Assembly (NCBI RefSeq): GCF_020742345.1
Contig: NZ_DYXC01000061.1
Span: 1-64,000 of the forward strand
DNA length: 64,000 nt
Reading direction: 5' to 3'
Source of the DNA: Enteractinococcus helveticum
GTDB lineage: Bacteria > Actinomycetota > Actinomycetes > Actinomycetales > Micrococcaceae
This document shows positions 34,383 through 41,805 of the stretch, piece after piece (positions within the stretch are counted from its first letter, which is position 1; each line of letters opens with the position of its first letter). The translations under genes were made by a program, and so were the position numbers. The notes under the pieces are model-generated. The model saw only the letters and a list, made by a program, of their open reading frames with translations, did no database searches and was not told the origin of the DNA.

Positions 34383-34697
34383 GGGTCACCTCCGCAGCTT
34401 GTCTCCTAGCCTAGCTGACAGGCGATGTTGTGTAACCTGCCGGATTCTCTAAGATGTTATAGAGAATACCGAAGACTCCTGAAAACCCCTGTAACCTTGA
34501 TTGCGCTTCACATCACCAGGAGCATATCGACGTGGGCCAGATCGACAATATTGGGCGGTTTATCAACAATAGGGAATTCATTTGACAGGTTGACGATCTA
34601 GTGTGCCTGGCCAGCGTTGCATCCCACGGCGCCGTCCTCTGTTGAGAAGCCTGCGCGCCCGGCCGGTGGATTATGAGCGCCCCGTTCCGCCAATGGC
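34383..34697. other. Sparse region between priA and the small ORF
   Basis: No convincing gene. It holds the presumed promoter of the 50-codon ORF (TTACAC-16-TAGGCT near 34405-34432, minus strand) and a perfect inverted repeat at 34444-34467. Near 34532-34585 a GTG preceded by AGGAG opens only 17 codons. In related genomes fmt and rsmB often follow priA; they are absent here. Confidence 0.45.
34444..34467. repeat. Perfect 8-bp inverted repeat
   Basis: ATTCTCTA-N8-TAGAGAAT. Symmetry, AT-rich arms and position just upstream of the putative promoter of the small ORF suggest an operator, but no regulator gene is adjacent. It has no T-run and so is not a standard terminator. Confidence 0.6.
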
Positions 34698-36782
34698 TTA
34701 CAGCACATCGATGGGGTCTATGCGCAAGCGCACTGAGGTTGTCTCTCCGCGCGCTGACAGTTGGGCACGAGTCGTTTTCAATGCTCCCACGACCTGTTCT
34801 GCGACATGATCCGGGAAGAATAACAGCGCTCGATACGTAGTCTCATCCACCGGTACCGGACCGATCCACGGAGACTCTTGCGATTGGTATGGCAGCGGAG
34901 TATTTCGAATCGTTTTCTGCACCTCATGGGATGGTCCGATCAACTCGGCCACACGCATGGCAGGAGGTAGACCCAGCTGTTGACGTTGTGCCAGTTCTCG
35001 GGTGGCCCAGGCAATGGGATTCATTTGAACAAGCGCTGCCACGGCGTCGTCATATTCTGCTGTTACGACGACGGTGCCACCTTGGCTGGAAGGTCGCACT
35101 AAGGTTGCGGCCCGCATCCAATGGCCAAGTACCTGCTCTGGAACGTTGAGTCCTTCTCGCTGGAGTTGTGCATCGCCGTCAAGTAACAGTGCAGCGGCAT
35201 AACCGTCTGTGGCAACCGGTTCGGCACCCGGGGTGGCGATAACGATGGCCGGCTGCTCCCCCACCGTGACGAGCATATGGTCAGCCGAGGACGACATCAC
35301 AGGTGTCATGGGAAAAGCGCGTCCCAGTTCATCCGCGGTGCGCCGGACTCCGCGAGCTCCGGCACGCAGTTGTCGACCACCGCAGTTGCTGCAGGCAAAA
35401 TGGCGTTCTTTGATACCGCACCAACGACAGGTCGCCTCGTGTCGCTCGACCGAAAACCGATCGGTGAATCCAAGTGGGCCTGTGCAGTGTCGGCACCGGG
35501 CTGATTCACCGCAGTTGGAACAAAATAGTCCGGGGATAAAGCCTGCGCGAGCGACTTGCACTAGGACCGGTCCGGGGCGTCCGTGTTTGCCGTCAAGGGC
35601 TTCACGGGCTGTTTGATGCGCCAGATGCGGTATGCGGGCGATCTGGGCAAGTGGGTCACGCTCGGCATGGAATGAGTCAGCGGTAGCCACGACCCTGGGC
35701 GTAAGCGTTTTCCGTGTTGGTCGATCCGCACCGATCTGTTGGAGTTGTCCGTTGGCAACCAAGTGCTGAATCTCCAGTGCTCGTGAGGTGGATGCCAGCA
35801 CCAGCCGAGCCCCGTGTTGGGTCGCTCGGAACCGTGCCACGGTGTGGACATGGAAATATGGCGTGCGCGGTTCAATAAGATGCTCGCTGGTGGGTTCCCA
35901 TACAATGATCGCGTCAATGTGTTCAAGGGGTGCCCAGATAGCCGATCGGGTACCGATCACCACTCGGTGTTGGCCGGTGAGGATTTTCAAAAACGACCGG
36001 TAGCGGGCGGTATTGCCCTGTTCGCCACTGAGCATGGCAAAAGCACGTGACCCGATCCGATCTTCAAGGTGACGTTGCAGTCTGGAGAGGTGCTTATGGT
36101 CTGGAACGACAATGAGCGTGTTTTGTTCGCTGATGGCCAGTCGATGTGCGGCGTCAGCAAGAACCCCCATCGCATCCCAGCTACCATGAGCGCTGGGTAG
36201 TGTCAGAGCATAGTGGCCCCGGTGTTTTTGGATGAAGAGTTGTTCTGCGCCGTCGAGTAGAGCCCACCGGAAATTTGGGGCGCCGCTATCGGTGAGGGGG
36301 GCTTCGTTGACTTCGGGGATGGCCGGCGGTGCCGGGATGCTGTGATCTGCTATTTGTTCTGCGATTTCGCGTTCTACTCCGGCGACGCGGCGTGGCACGA
36401 CGGCGCGCAACACATCGGCGGTAATGGATCCATAGTGTTGCGCGATCTGTTGGGCCAGCTCAAACACTTTGGGTTCGAGCACGGGAAGTGCAGAGACGAC
36501 GGTTTTGATGGTCGTCAGTCGTGCCGCGGTCTCGATGGTATCGGTACGTCGAATGAGCCACCCGAAGAGTTGTTGATGTCCAAACCGGACTTTCACTCGA
36601 ACCCCCGGTTGAGCTGCAGCATCAAGCTCTCTGGGAATCAAATAGTCGAAGTACCTATCCAGATGCAGTACTGGTGCTTCAAGCAGAATTTTAGCTACCG
36701 GTTGTTTTGGCCACCCATCAGGCGCCGGTGGCAGGCTCGCCCGGTGTTCCGGTAGGTCGAATAAAGCATCTGTTTGTGGCAC
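34698..36782 (-). CDS. priA: Primosomal protein N' (PriA), helicase-motif-degenerate actinobacterial type
   Basis: 694-aa PriA homologue, a replication-restart protein. The N-terminal DNA-binding domain (APVLHLDRYFDYLIP) and the zinc-binding cysteines (CSNC, CRHC, CRWC, CSNC at about 420-465) are intact. The helicase core is not: at the Walker A place the sequence is TLPSAHGSWDA (~194-204, no GKT), and the DEEH box is replaced by WEPTSEH (~295-301), while VIGTRSAIWAPL is kept. Loss of ATPase motifs is known for actinobacterial PriA, so it is probably a structural primosome factor and not pseudogenised. Starts 1 nt after metK ends, so the two are co-transcribed. Confidence 0.92.
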   Translation of the reverse strand: MPQTDALFDLPEHRASLPPAPDGWPKQPVAKILLEAPVLHLDRYFDYLIPRELDAAAQPGVRVKVRFGHQQLFGWLIRRTDTIETAARLTTIKTVVSALPVLEPKVFELAQQIAQHYGSITADVLRAVVPRRVAGVEREIAEQIADHSIPAPPAIPEVNEAPLTDSGAPNFRWALLDGAEQLFIQKHRGHYALTLPSAHGSWDAMGVLADAAHRLAISEQNTLIVVPDHKHLSRLQRHLEDRIGSRAFAMLSGEQGNTARYRSFLKILTGQHRVVIGTRSAIWAPLEHIDAIIVWEPTSEHLIEPRTPYFHVHTVARFRATQHGARLVLASTSRALEIQHLVANGQLQQIGADRPTRKTLTPRVVATADSFHAERDPLAQIARIPHLAHQTAREALDGKHGRPGPVLVQVARAGFIPGLFCSNCGESARCRHCTGPLGFTDRFSVERHEATCRWCGIKERHFACSNCGGRQLRAGARGVRRTADELGRAFPMTPVMSSSADHMLVTVGEQPAIVIATPGAEPVATDGYAAALLLDGDAQLQREGLNVPEQVLGHWMRAATLVRPSSQGGTVVVTAEYDDAVAALVQMNPIAWATRELAQRQQLGLPPAMRVAELIGPSHEVQKTIRNTPLPYQSQESPWIGPVPVDETTYRALLFFPDHVAEQVVGALKTTRAQLSARGETTSVRLRIDPIDVL

Positions 36783-36783
36783 A

Positions 36784-38034
36784 TCACCAGCCTACCGCGG
36801 CACGCAACTGATCGACTTTGTCAGTGCGTTCCCAGGTGAAGTCTGGCAGTTCTCGACCGAAGTGCCCGTTGACCGCGGTGGCTTGGTAGATGGGGCGTAG
36901 CAATTGCAGATCTTGGACGATGGCTGCTGGGCGCAGGTCAAAGACCCCGTTGATGGCGTTGACGATTTGCTCGTGGCTGACTTTTTCGGTGCCGAAAGTA
37001 TCCACGTACAGACCAACTGGACGAGCTTTGCCGATCGCGTAGGCGACCTGGACTTCAGCGCGAGCGGCTAAGCCTGCTGCAACGATGTTCTTAGCAACCC
37101 AGCGAGTGGCATACGCCGCCGATCGGTCAACCTTCGATGGGTCTTTACCTGAGAAGGCACCGCCGCCGTGGCGAGCCATACCACCGTAGGTGTCAACGAT
37201 GATCTTTCGGCCGGTCAGGCCGGCGTCACCAACTGGTCCACCGATAACAAATGGGCCGGAGGGGTTAATGATAAATTCAGCATTCTCAGCGTTCAAACCA
37301 AAATTGACCAGCACAGGTTTGATAACGTATTCGATCACATCGGCGTGGAGCTGTTCTTGAGTAACATCGGCTAAGTGTTGAGTGGATAGAACCACGGTTT
37401 CGACCGACTGTGGTACGTGGTGTTCGTCGTAGCCAATGGTGACCTGTGTTTTACCATCTGGCAACAGGTATGGCATCGGTGAGTTATGCTGTTGGCGCAC
37501 CGTGGTAAGACGCTCGGACAACCGGTGAGCCAGGTAGATCGGGGCAGGCATAAGTGCCGGGGTTTCATTTGAAGCATAGCCGAACATGATGCCCTGGTCG
37601 CCAGCGCCTTGTTTGTCGATTTCATCGACGGAGCCGTCGCGGGTTTCCAGCGATGTCGAGACACCTTGGTGAATATCTGATGACTGCTGTCCGATAGAAA
37701 TATTGACACCGCAGGTGGCACCGTCAAAGCCGTTGGCGGAGGAATCGTAGCCAATGTCCAAGATGGTCTGACGCACGATATCTGGGATTTCAACATATGC
37801 GGAGGTGTTGACTTCCCCTGCAACCTGGACCAGACCGGTGGTCACCAGGGTTTCGACTGCCACCTTAGCGTTGGAGTCTTGCGCGATGATGGCATCAAGC
37901 ACCGCATCAGAGATCTGGTCACAAATTTTATCGGGGTGGCCGGCGGTCACGGATTCAGAGGTAAATAATCGAAGTTGGCCGTCGCCGATGCCCTCATATG
38001 GTTCATATATGGAAGAAATATCTTTAGCAGTCAC
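36784..38034 (-). CDS. metK: S-adenosylmethionine synthetase
   Basis: Makes SAM from methionine and ATP (416 aa, cytosolic). Signatures: FTSESVTAGHPDKICDQISDAVLDA, GAGDQGIMFGYA, and the glycine-rich GGGAFSGKDPSKVDRSAAY. GTG at 38034 is eight bases after TAAACT, so the transcript may be leaderless; an in-frame TTG at 38070 would add twelve residues without a ribosome binding site, and GGAGGGGG upstream is too far from the GTG. Even so, the N-terminus is about 18 residues longer than usual before GQLRLFTSES. Upstream of priA in one transcript. Confidence 0.95.
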   Translation of the reverse strand: MTAKDISSIYEPYEGIGDGQLRLFTSESVTAGHPDKICDQISDAVLDAIIAQDSNAKVAVETLVTTGLVQVAGEVNTSAYVEIPDIVRQTILDIGYDSSANGFDGATCGVNISIGQQSSDIHQGVSTSLETRDGSVDEIDKQGAGDQGIMFGYASNETPALMPAPIYLAHRLSERLTTVRQQHNSPMPYLLPDGKTQVTIGYDEHHVPQSVETVVLSTQHLADVTQEQLHADVIEYVIKPVLVNFGLNAENAEFIINPSGPFVIGGPVGDAGLTGRKIIVDTYGGMARHGGGAFSGKDPSKVDRSAAYATRWVAKNIVAAGLAARAEVQVAYAIGKARPVGLYVDTFGTEKVSHEQIVNAINGVFDLRPAAIVQDLQLLRPIYQATAVNGHFGRELPDFTWERTDKVDQLRAAVGW

Positions 38035-38042
38035 AGTATGAG

Positions 38043-38070
38043 AGTTTACCCCCTCCGGCTGCCTCAACAA
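38043..38070 (-). promoter_or_regulatory. Possible leaderless promoter of metK
   Basis: On the minus strand TTGTTG (38070-38065), 16-bp spacer, TAAACT (38048-38043), then eight bases to the GTG. The -35 match is weak (3/6); the -10 fits the actinobacterial TAnnnT pattern. Confidence 0.4.
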
Positions 38071-38073
38071 GGC

Positions 38074-38091
38074 TACGATACATGGATCGTA
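38074..38091. repeat. Inverted repeat between coaBC and metK
   Basis: TACGAT-N6-ATCGTA, perfect 6-bp arms, just upstream of the putative metK -35 box and just after the coaBC stop. Could be an operator for metK or a weak hairpin ending coaBC; no T-run follows. Confidence 0.4.
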
Positions 38092-38096
38092 AAACT

Positions 38097-39317
38097 CTAC
38101 GCCAACGCGGCAGCAACCTGTTCAATAATCGCTTTGGCCACGACATCTTTGCTGCCCCGAACGGAAACTTCTTCGTGACTGTTGGCAAACAGGATAGTGA
38201 CGTCGTTGTCGTCTTGGCCAAAGACTTTGCCAATTCCGACTTCATTGACTACCAGTATTTCGCAACCTTTGCGTTGCAGCTTGGCCCGTCCGTATTCCAG
38301 CGGGCTAGTGGTCTCATCGCCGGTTTCAGCAGCAAATCCAACGATAACTCGTGGTAGCGGTTGACCTGCGGCGCGTTGTTCTATGCTGGTACGCAAGACA
38401 TCTTCGGTTTGTTCAAGAACAATCGTTGGAGCCGTAGCATCATCGTGTTTCTTGATCTTCTCGTTGGTAGCAGTGGCTGGTCGGAAATCGGCAACAGCCG
38501 CTGCCATAATCAGAGCGTCCTGGTGTTGAGCATGTTCCAGTACAGCGTCCAGCAAATCCCGGGTGGACTCAATACGCACTACGGTGATATTAGGGTGTGT
38601 CGGTGCCTGGACGTCCATGGCCCCGGCAATCAGCGTGACGCGTGCACCTTGTGCAGCAGCAGCCTTTGCCAGCGCTACGCCTTGTTTACCGGAGGAGCGG
38701 TTCCCCAAATACCGCACGGGGTCAAGTGCCTCCCGAGTCCCGCCTGCACTGACCACAACTGATCTGCCAGCAAGTTGATCCCCGGTCTGAGTTTCGGCAA
38801 CAATCTGTTGCGTTTGGGCCCAAATGTCTTCTGGCTCAGGAAAACGTCCTTTGCCGGTATCAACACCGGTCAGACGACCAACGGCCGGTTCTATAACGTG
38901 CACACCGCGCGTGCGCAGCGTTGCAACGTTGGCCTTGGTGGCAGGATTCTCCCACATTTCGGTGTGCATGGCCGGAGCCATAACGACCGGAACTGTGGCA
39001 GTCAGCAGGATATTGCCCAGCAGATCTTCAGCTAGACCTGCGGCAGCTTTGGCGATCGAATTAGCAGTTGCTGGCGCAAGCACCACTACATCAGCACGGC
39101 GTCCCTGCAACACGTGGTTGACGTCTTCGACGGCCTCAAACGTGTCATTGTATACCGGTCGGCCCGAGAGAGCTTCCCAAGTAGGCTTGCCAACGAATTT
39201 CAGGGCCGAATCTGTGGGGACCACGTGCACCTCATGACCGTCTTCGGTCATAAGTCGCAGTAGGAGTGCAGCCTTATATGCGGCGATACCGCCGGTAACG
39301 CCTAGTACAATCCGCAT
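38097..39317 (-). CDS. coaBC: Bifunctional phosphopantothenoylcysteine decarboxylase / phosphopantothenate-cysteine ligase
   Basis: Two consecutive steps of coenzyme A synthesis in one protein (406 aa). N-terminal flavin-dependent CoaC half (1-~185): VLGVTGGIAAYKA, NHVLQGRRADVVVLAPATANS with the catalytic His, and PAMHTEMWENPA, where actinobacterial enzymes have His at the usual Asn position. C-terminal CoaB half (~190-406): VVVSAGGTREALDPVRYLGNRSSGKQG, the CTP-binding region. ATG at 39317 has GAAGAGGG five bases upstream. Follows rpoZ and gmk in the usual order. Confidence 0.95.
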   Translation of the reverse strand: MRIVLGVTGGIAAYKAALLLRLMTEDGHEVHVVPTDSALKFVGKPTWEALSGRPVYNDTFEAVEDVNHVLQGRRADVVVLAPATANSIAKAAAGLAEDLLGNILLTATVPVVMAPAMHTEMWENPATKANVATLRTRGVHVIEPAVGRLTGVDTGKGRFPEPEDIWAQTQQIVAETQTGDQLAGRSVVVSAGGTREALDPVRYLGNRSSGKQGVALAKAAAAQGARVTLIAGAMDVQAPTHPNITVVRIESTRDLLDAVLEHAQHQDALIMAAAVADFRPATATNEKIKKHDDATAPTIVLEQTEDVLRTSIEQRAAGQPLPRVIVGFAAETGDETTSPLEYGRAKLQRKGCEILVVNEVGIGKVFGQDDNDVTILFANSHEEVSVRGSKDVVAKAIIEQVAAALA

Positions 39318-39350
39318 GGATGCCCTCTTCAAACCTCTTGATGTGTGGTG

Positions 39351-39722
39351 TTATTCCTCGGAGTCTGCTGCAGGTTCCTGTGGCAGTGCGAATGGATCAT
39401 CTTCATTGGCTGGCAATTCGAAGGTTGGGAATTCTTCGGCCAGTTCATCGGCAGCGGCCGCATGAACTTCTTCAACCGGCTTCATTTCTAGCAGACCTTC
39501 ATCGATTTCACGCAGTGCAATCGACAGTGGCTTTTCGTTGAGCTCGGTGTCTACCAGTGGCCCAACGTATTCGAAGAGTCCTTCGTGCAGTTGGGAGTAA
39601 TATGCGTTGATCTGGCGGGCGCGCTGAGCAGCGAAAAGCACCAGGGCGTATTTGGAATCAACCTTGTCGATAAGTTCATCGAGCGATGGGTTGACGATAC
39701 CTTCAATTTTTTGTTCAGTCAC
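39351..39722 (-). CDS. rpoZ: DNA-directed RNA polymerase subunit omega
   Basis: Omega subunit (123 aa) that helps fold and assemble beta-prime. The family core is at 1-75: IVNPSLDELIDKVDSKYALVLFAAQRARQIN, then the short YVGPLV and KPLSIALREIDEG. A longer acidic C-terminal tail (80-123) extends the typical omega length. GTG start at 39722 with GGAG five bases before. Lies between gmk and coaBC as in most bacteria. Confidence 0.95.
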   Translation of the reverse strand: MTEQKIEGIVNPSLDELIDKVDSKYALVLFAAQRARQINAYYSQLHEGLFEYVGPLVDTELNEKPLSIALREIDEGLLEMKPVEEVHAAAADELAEEFPTFELPANEDDPFALPQEPAADSEE

Positions 39723-39786
39723 TGACTCTCCAATAAATTTCTCCGGAGCGACCGGAGATTGTGGATATATTTGTTATTTGCCGCGG

Positions 39787-40422
39787 CTACTGCTGGGGTG
39801 TAGTCAACTGCATGACTTCTACCAGTCTGGCAGATGCTTGTCCAACTGTATCGTTGACAATCACGGCGTCAAATTCTGGTTCTGCAGCAAGTTCTAGTTT
39901 AGCGGTTTCTAATCTGCGCTGCTGTTCCTCGGGTGATTCGGTGCCGCGTCCCGTGAGGCGGCGCACTAGTTCTTCCCAGCTGGGTGGTGCCAGAAATACG
40001 AAAGTGGCTTCTGGCAAGGTCTGTCGCACCTGACGAGCACCCTGTAAATCAATTTCCAATAGGACGTGTCGTCCTTTTGCCAGGGCATTTTCAACCATAG
40101 AGCGGGGTGTGCCGTATTTATTCTGCCCATGGACTTGTGCCCATTCCAACATCTTGCCTTGTTTTACGAGTTCGTCAAATTGTTGATGGGACACAAATGA
40201 GTAATGCACACCATCAATTTCACCGGGACGCGGTTCCCTGGTGGTAGCTGACACTGAAAGACAGACCTGTGGGTAATGCTCGCGAATGTATTGACTTACT
40301 GTGCCCTTGCCTACAGCAGTCGGACCGGCTAACACGGTTACGGCAGGGCGTGTACCTGTGTGCTCAGGACGCAACGTCAGATCTCGGGGCTCAGGAATGA
40401 CCGGTGGCGTCTGATCAGGCAA
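39787..40422 (-). CDS. gmk: Guanylate kinase
   Basis: Phosphorylates GMP to GDP (211 aa, cytosolic). P-loop LAGPTAVGKGTV at about 31-42, the GMP-binding SATTREPRPGEIDGVHY, LLEIDLQGARQV and the lid segment RLTGRGTESPEEQQRRL. About 25 polar residues precede the core. TTG start at 40422 with GAGGAA upstream. Between mihF and rpoZ. Confidence 0.96.
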   Translation of the reverse strand: MPDQTPPVIPEPRDLTLRPEHTGTRPAVTVLAGPTAVGKGTVSQYIREHYPQVCLSVSATTREPRPGEIDGVHYSFVSHQQFDELVKQGKMLEWAQVHGQNKYGTPRSMVENALAKGRHVLLEIDLQGARQVRQTLPEATFVFLAPPSWEELVRRLTGRGTESPEEQQRRLETAKLELAAEPEFDAVIVNDTVGQASARLVEVMQLTTPQQ

Positions 40423-40532
40423 GATATTCCTCGTGGTGTGTCTGGGTGGATTCCGCTCGAATGCGATACGTGTAGATTAGCGCAACAACCGGCGATCTCA
40501 CAAAAGAGACCGCCCATTTCTGTGGTTTTTTT

Positions 40533-40847
40533 CTACCGGCCTAGGGCATCAATGAGCGCGTCACGTTGCCGATGGCCCAGACCGCGCAGACGCCGATTCA
40601 AAGAAATTTCGCACTGTTCCATAATGCTTTGGGCGCGGATCTCACCGATACCTTTTATAGCAGTGAGCAGATCGATGGTACGCATCCGGGCGACAGCCTC
40701 TTCTGTGTCAGATCGTTCAAAAACCTCTGCCAGTGTTAGCTTTCCATCAGCGAAATCCGCTTTGACTTTTGCCCGTATCGTCCTGGCATCAAGCGCTTTT
40801 TGTCGAGCTGCTTGACGTTCGGCGGGTGTCAAATCTTTGAGAACCAT
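40533..40847 (-). CDS. mihF: Integration host factor, actinobacterial type (mIHF)
   Basis: Nucleoid-associated DNA-binding protein (104 aa), essential in mycobacteria and unrelated to IHF-alpha/beta. N-terminal VLKDLTPAERQAARQKALDAR, a helical middle (KVKADFADGKLTLAEVF), and the C-terminal helix-two-turn-helix LTAIKGIGEIRAQSIMEQCEI. ATG at 40847 follows AAAGGG at about 10 nt; the longer frame to 40919 has no family similarity. The pyrF-mihF-gmk order is typical of Actinobacteria. Confidence 0.93.
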   Translation of the reverse strand: MVLKDLTPAERQAARQKALDARTIRAKVKADFADGKLTLAEVFERSDTEEAVARMRTIDLLTAIKGIGEIRAQSIMEQCEISLNRRLRGLGHRQRDALIDALGR

Positions 40848-40956
40848 TGGCTTTGCCCTTTCGTGCCCGTTTCTAGCGTAACGGTGAGGACCGTCGCACC
40901 CCAAGAGGCCTGTAACCACCGGGGTGTTTGACCTGTTCTACCTAGTGGATTGTATT

Positions 40957-41799
40957 CTACTTCACATTGATGTCTTTGCGAGCGTCGTCTATAGCCGACT
41001 TCAGGTCTGCAACTTCGGGGCCGTGCTGCAAGATGCCTCGTGACGAGTTGACTAGGACATTCTTCCAAGCCTCACCAAAGCCCGCCCGAATATCTGCGGC
41101 CTGAGCGCCTTGAGCCCCATACCCTGGCGCGAGAATAGGCGCGTTTGCCCTAACCAGATCAATATTAAGTGCCTTAGCATCGTCTGTAACGGTTGCGCCA
41201 ACGACTAATCCGATAGATCCAAGCCCTGTGGCCGTTGCATTATCTTGCGATGTGGCATCGACGATCCGCTTGGCAACCGAGTCACCTTGAGGACCAAGAT
41301 GTTGAACAGATGCTCCTTCGGGATTCGATGTCAAGGCGAGGACGAATACGCCCCTGTCATGGGATAAGGCTAAATCGATTGCTGGACGCAACGATTCATA
41401 GCCCAAGTAGGCCGTCAGGGTCACCGCGTCAGCGGCCAATGCTGATCCGTCAGCAAGCCACGCTTGTGCATAGCCTTCCATGGTGGAGCCGATATCGCCG
41501 CGTTTGGCATCGGCAATCGTGAGGATATTCGCATCACGTGCCAACTGCAGGGTCTCTTCCAATACCGCGAAGCCCGCCGAGCCGAACCGCTCATAGAGTG
41601 CGACCTGTGGTTTCAAGGCAGCGACACCGTTGGTTTCGGCAGCGGCTTCGACTACGGTTTTGGAAAAGGTTGTCAGCCCAGCCGGGTCGTCACTCAGTCC
41701 CCAGGCGTTCAACAACTGACGGTGTGGGTCGATGCCCAAACACAGTGGACCGTGGCGGTCCATGGCTTGGGCAAGACGACTTCCAAATGGTTGTGACAT
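40957..41799 (-). CDS. pyrF: Orotidine 5'-phosphate decarboxylase (type 2)
   Basis: Last step of UMP synthesis: decarboxylates OMP (280 aa). Type 2 signatures LCLGIDPHRQLLNAWG and the catalytic IADAKRGDIGSTMEGYAQAW, with C-terminal APGYGAQGAQ for phosphate binding and SSRGIL. ATG at 41799 with AGGAAACC in the end of carB, whose stop is 6 nt upstream; co-transcribed with the car genes. Confidence 0.96.
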   Translation of the reverse strand: MSQPFGSRLAQAMDRHGPLCLGIDPHRQLLNAWGLSDDPAGLTTFSKTVVEAAAETNGVAALKPQVALYERFGSAGFAVLEETLQLARDANILTIADAKRGDIGSTMEGYAQAWLADGSALAADAVTLTAYLGYESLRPAIDLALSHDRGVFVLALTSNPEGASVQHLGPQGDSVAKRIVDATSQDNATATGLGSIGLVVGATVTDDAKALNIDLVRANAPILAPGYGAQGAQAADIRAGFGEAWKNVLVNSSRGILQHGPEVADLKSAIDDARKDINVK

Positions 41800-41805
41800 G
41801 GTTTC

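Noticed and set aside
34532..34585. 17-codon ORF (GTG) preceded by AGGAG, product GQIDNIGRFINNREFI
   Set aside because: Very short, no family and no conserved context; could be chance.
34698..36782. priA as a pseudogene because Walker A is missing
   Set aside because: The frame is complete, coupled to metK, zinc cysteines are intact, and actinobacterial PriA proteins share this loss.
38097..39317. CoaBC with His in place of Asn in the PxMNxxMW motif as a defect
   Set aside because: From what I know of actinobacterial CoaBC sequences, PAMHTEMW is the normal form in this phylum.
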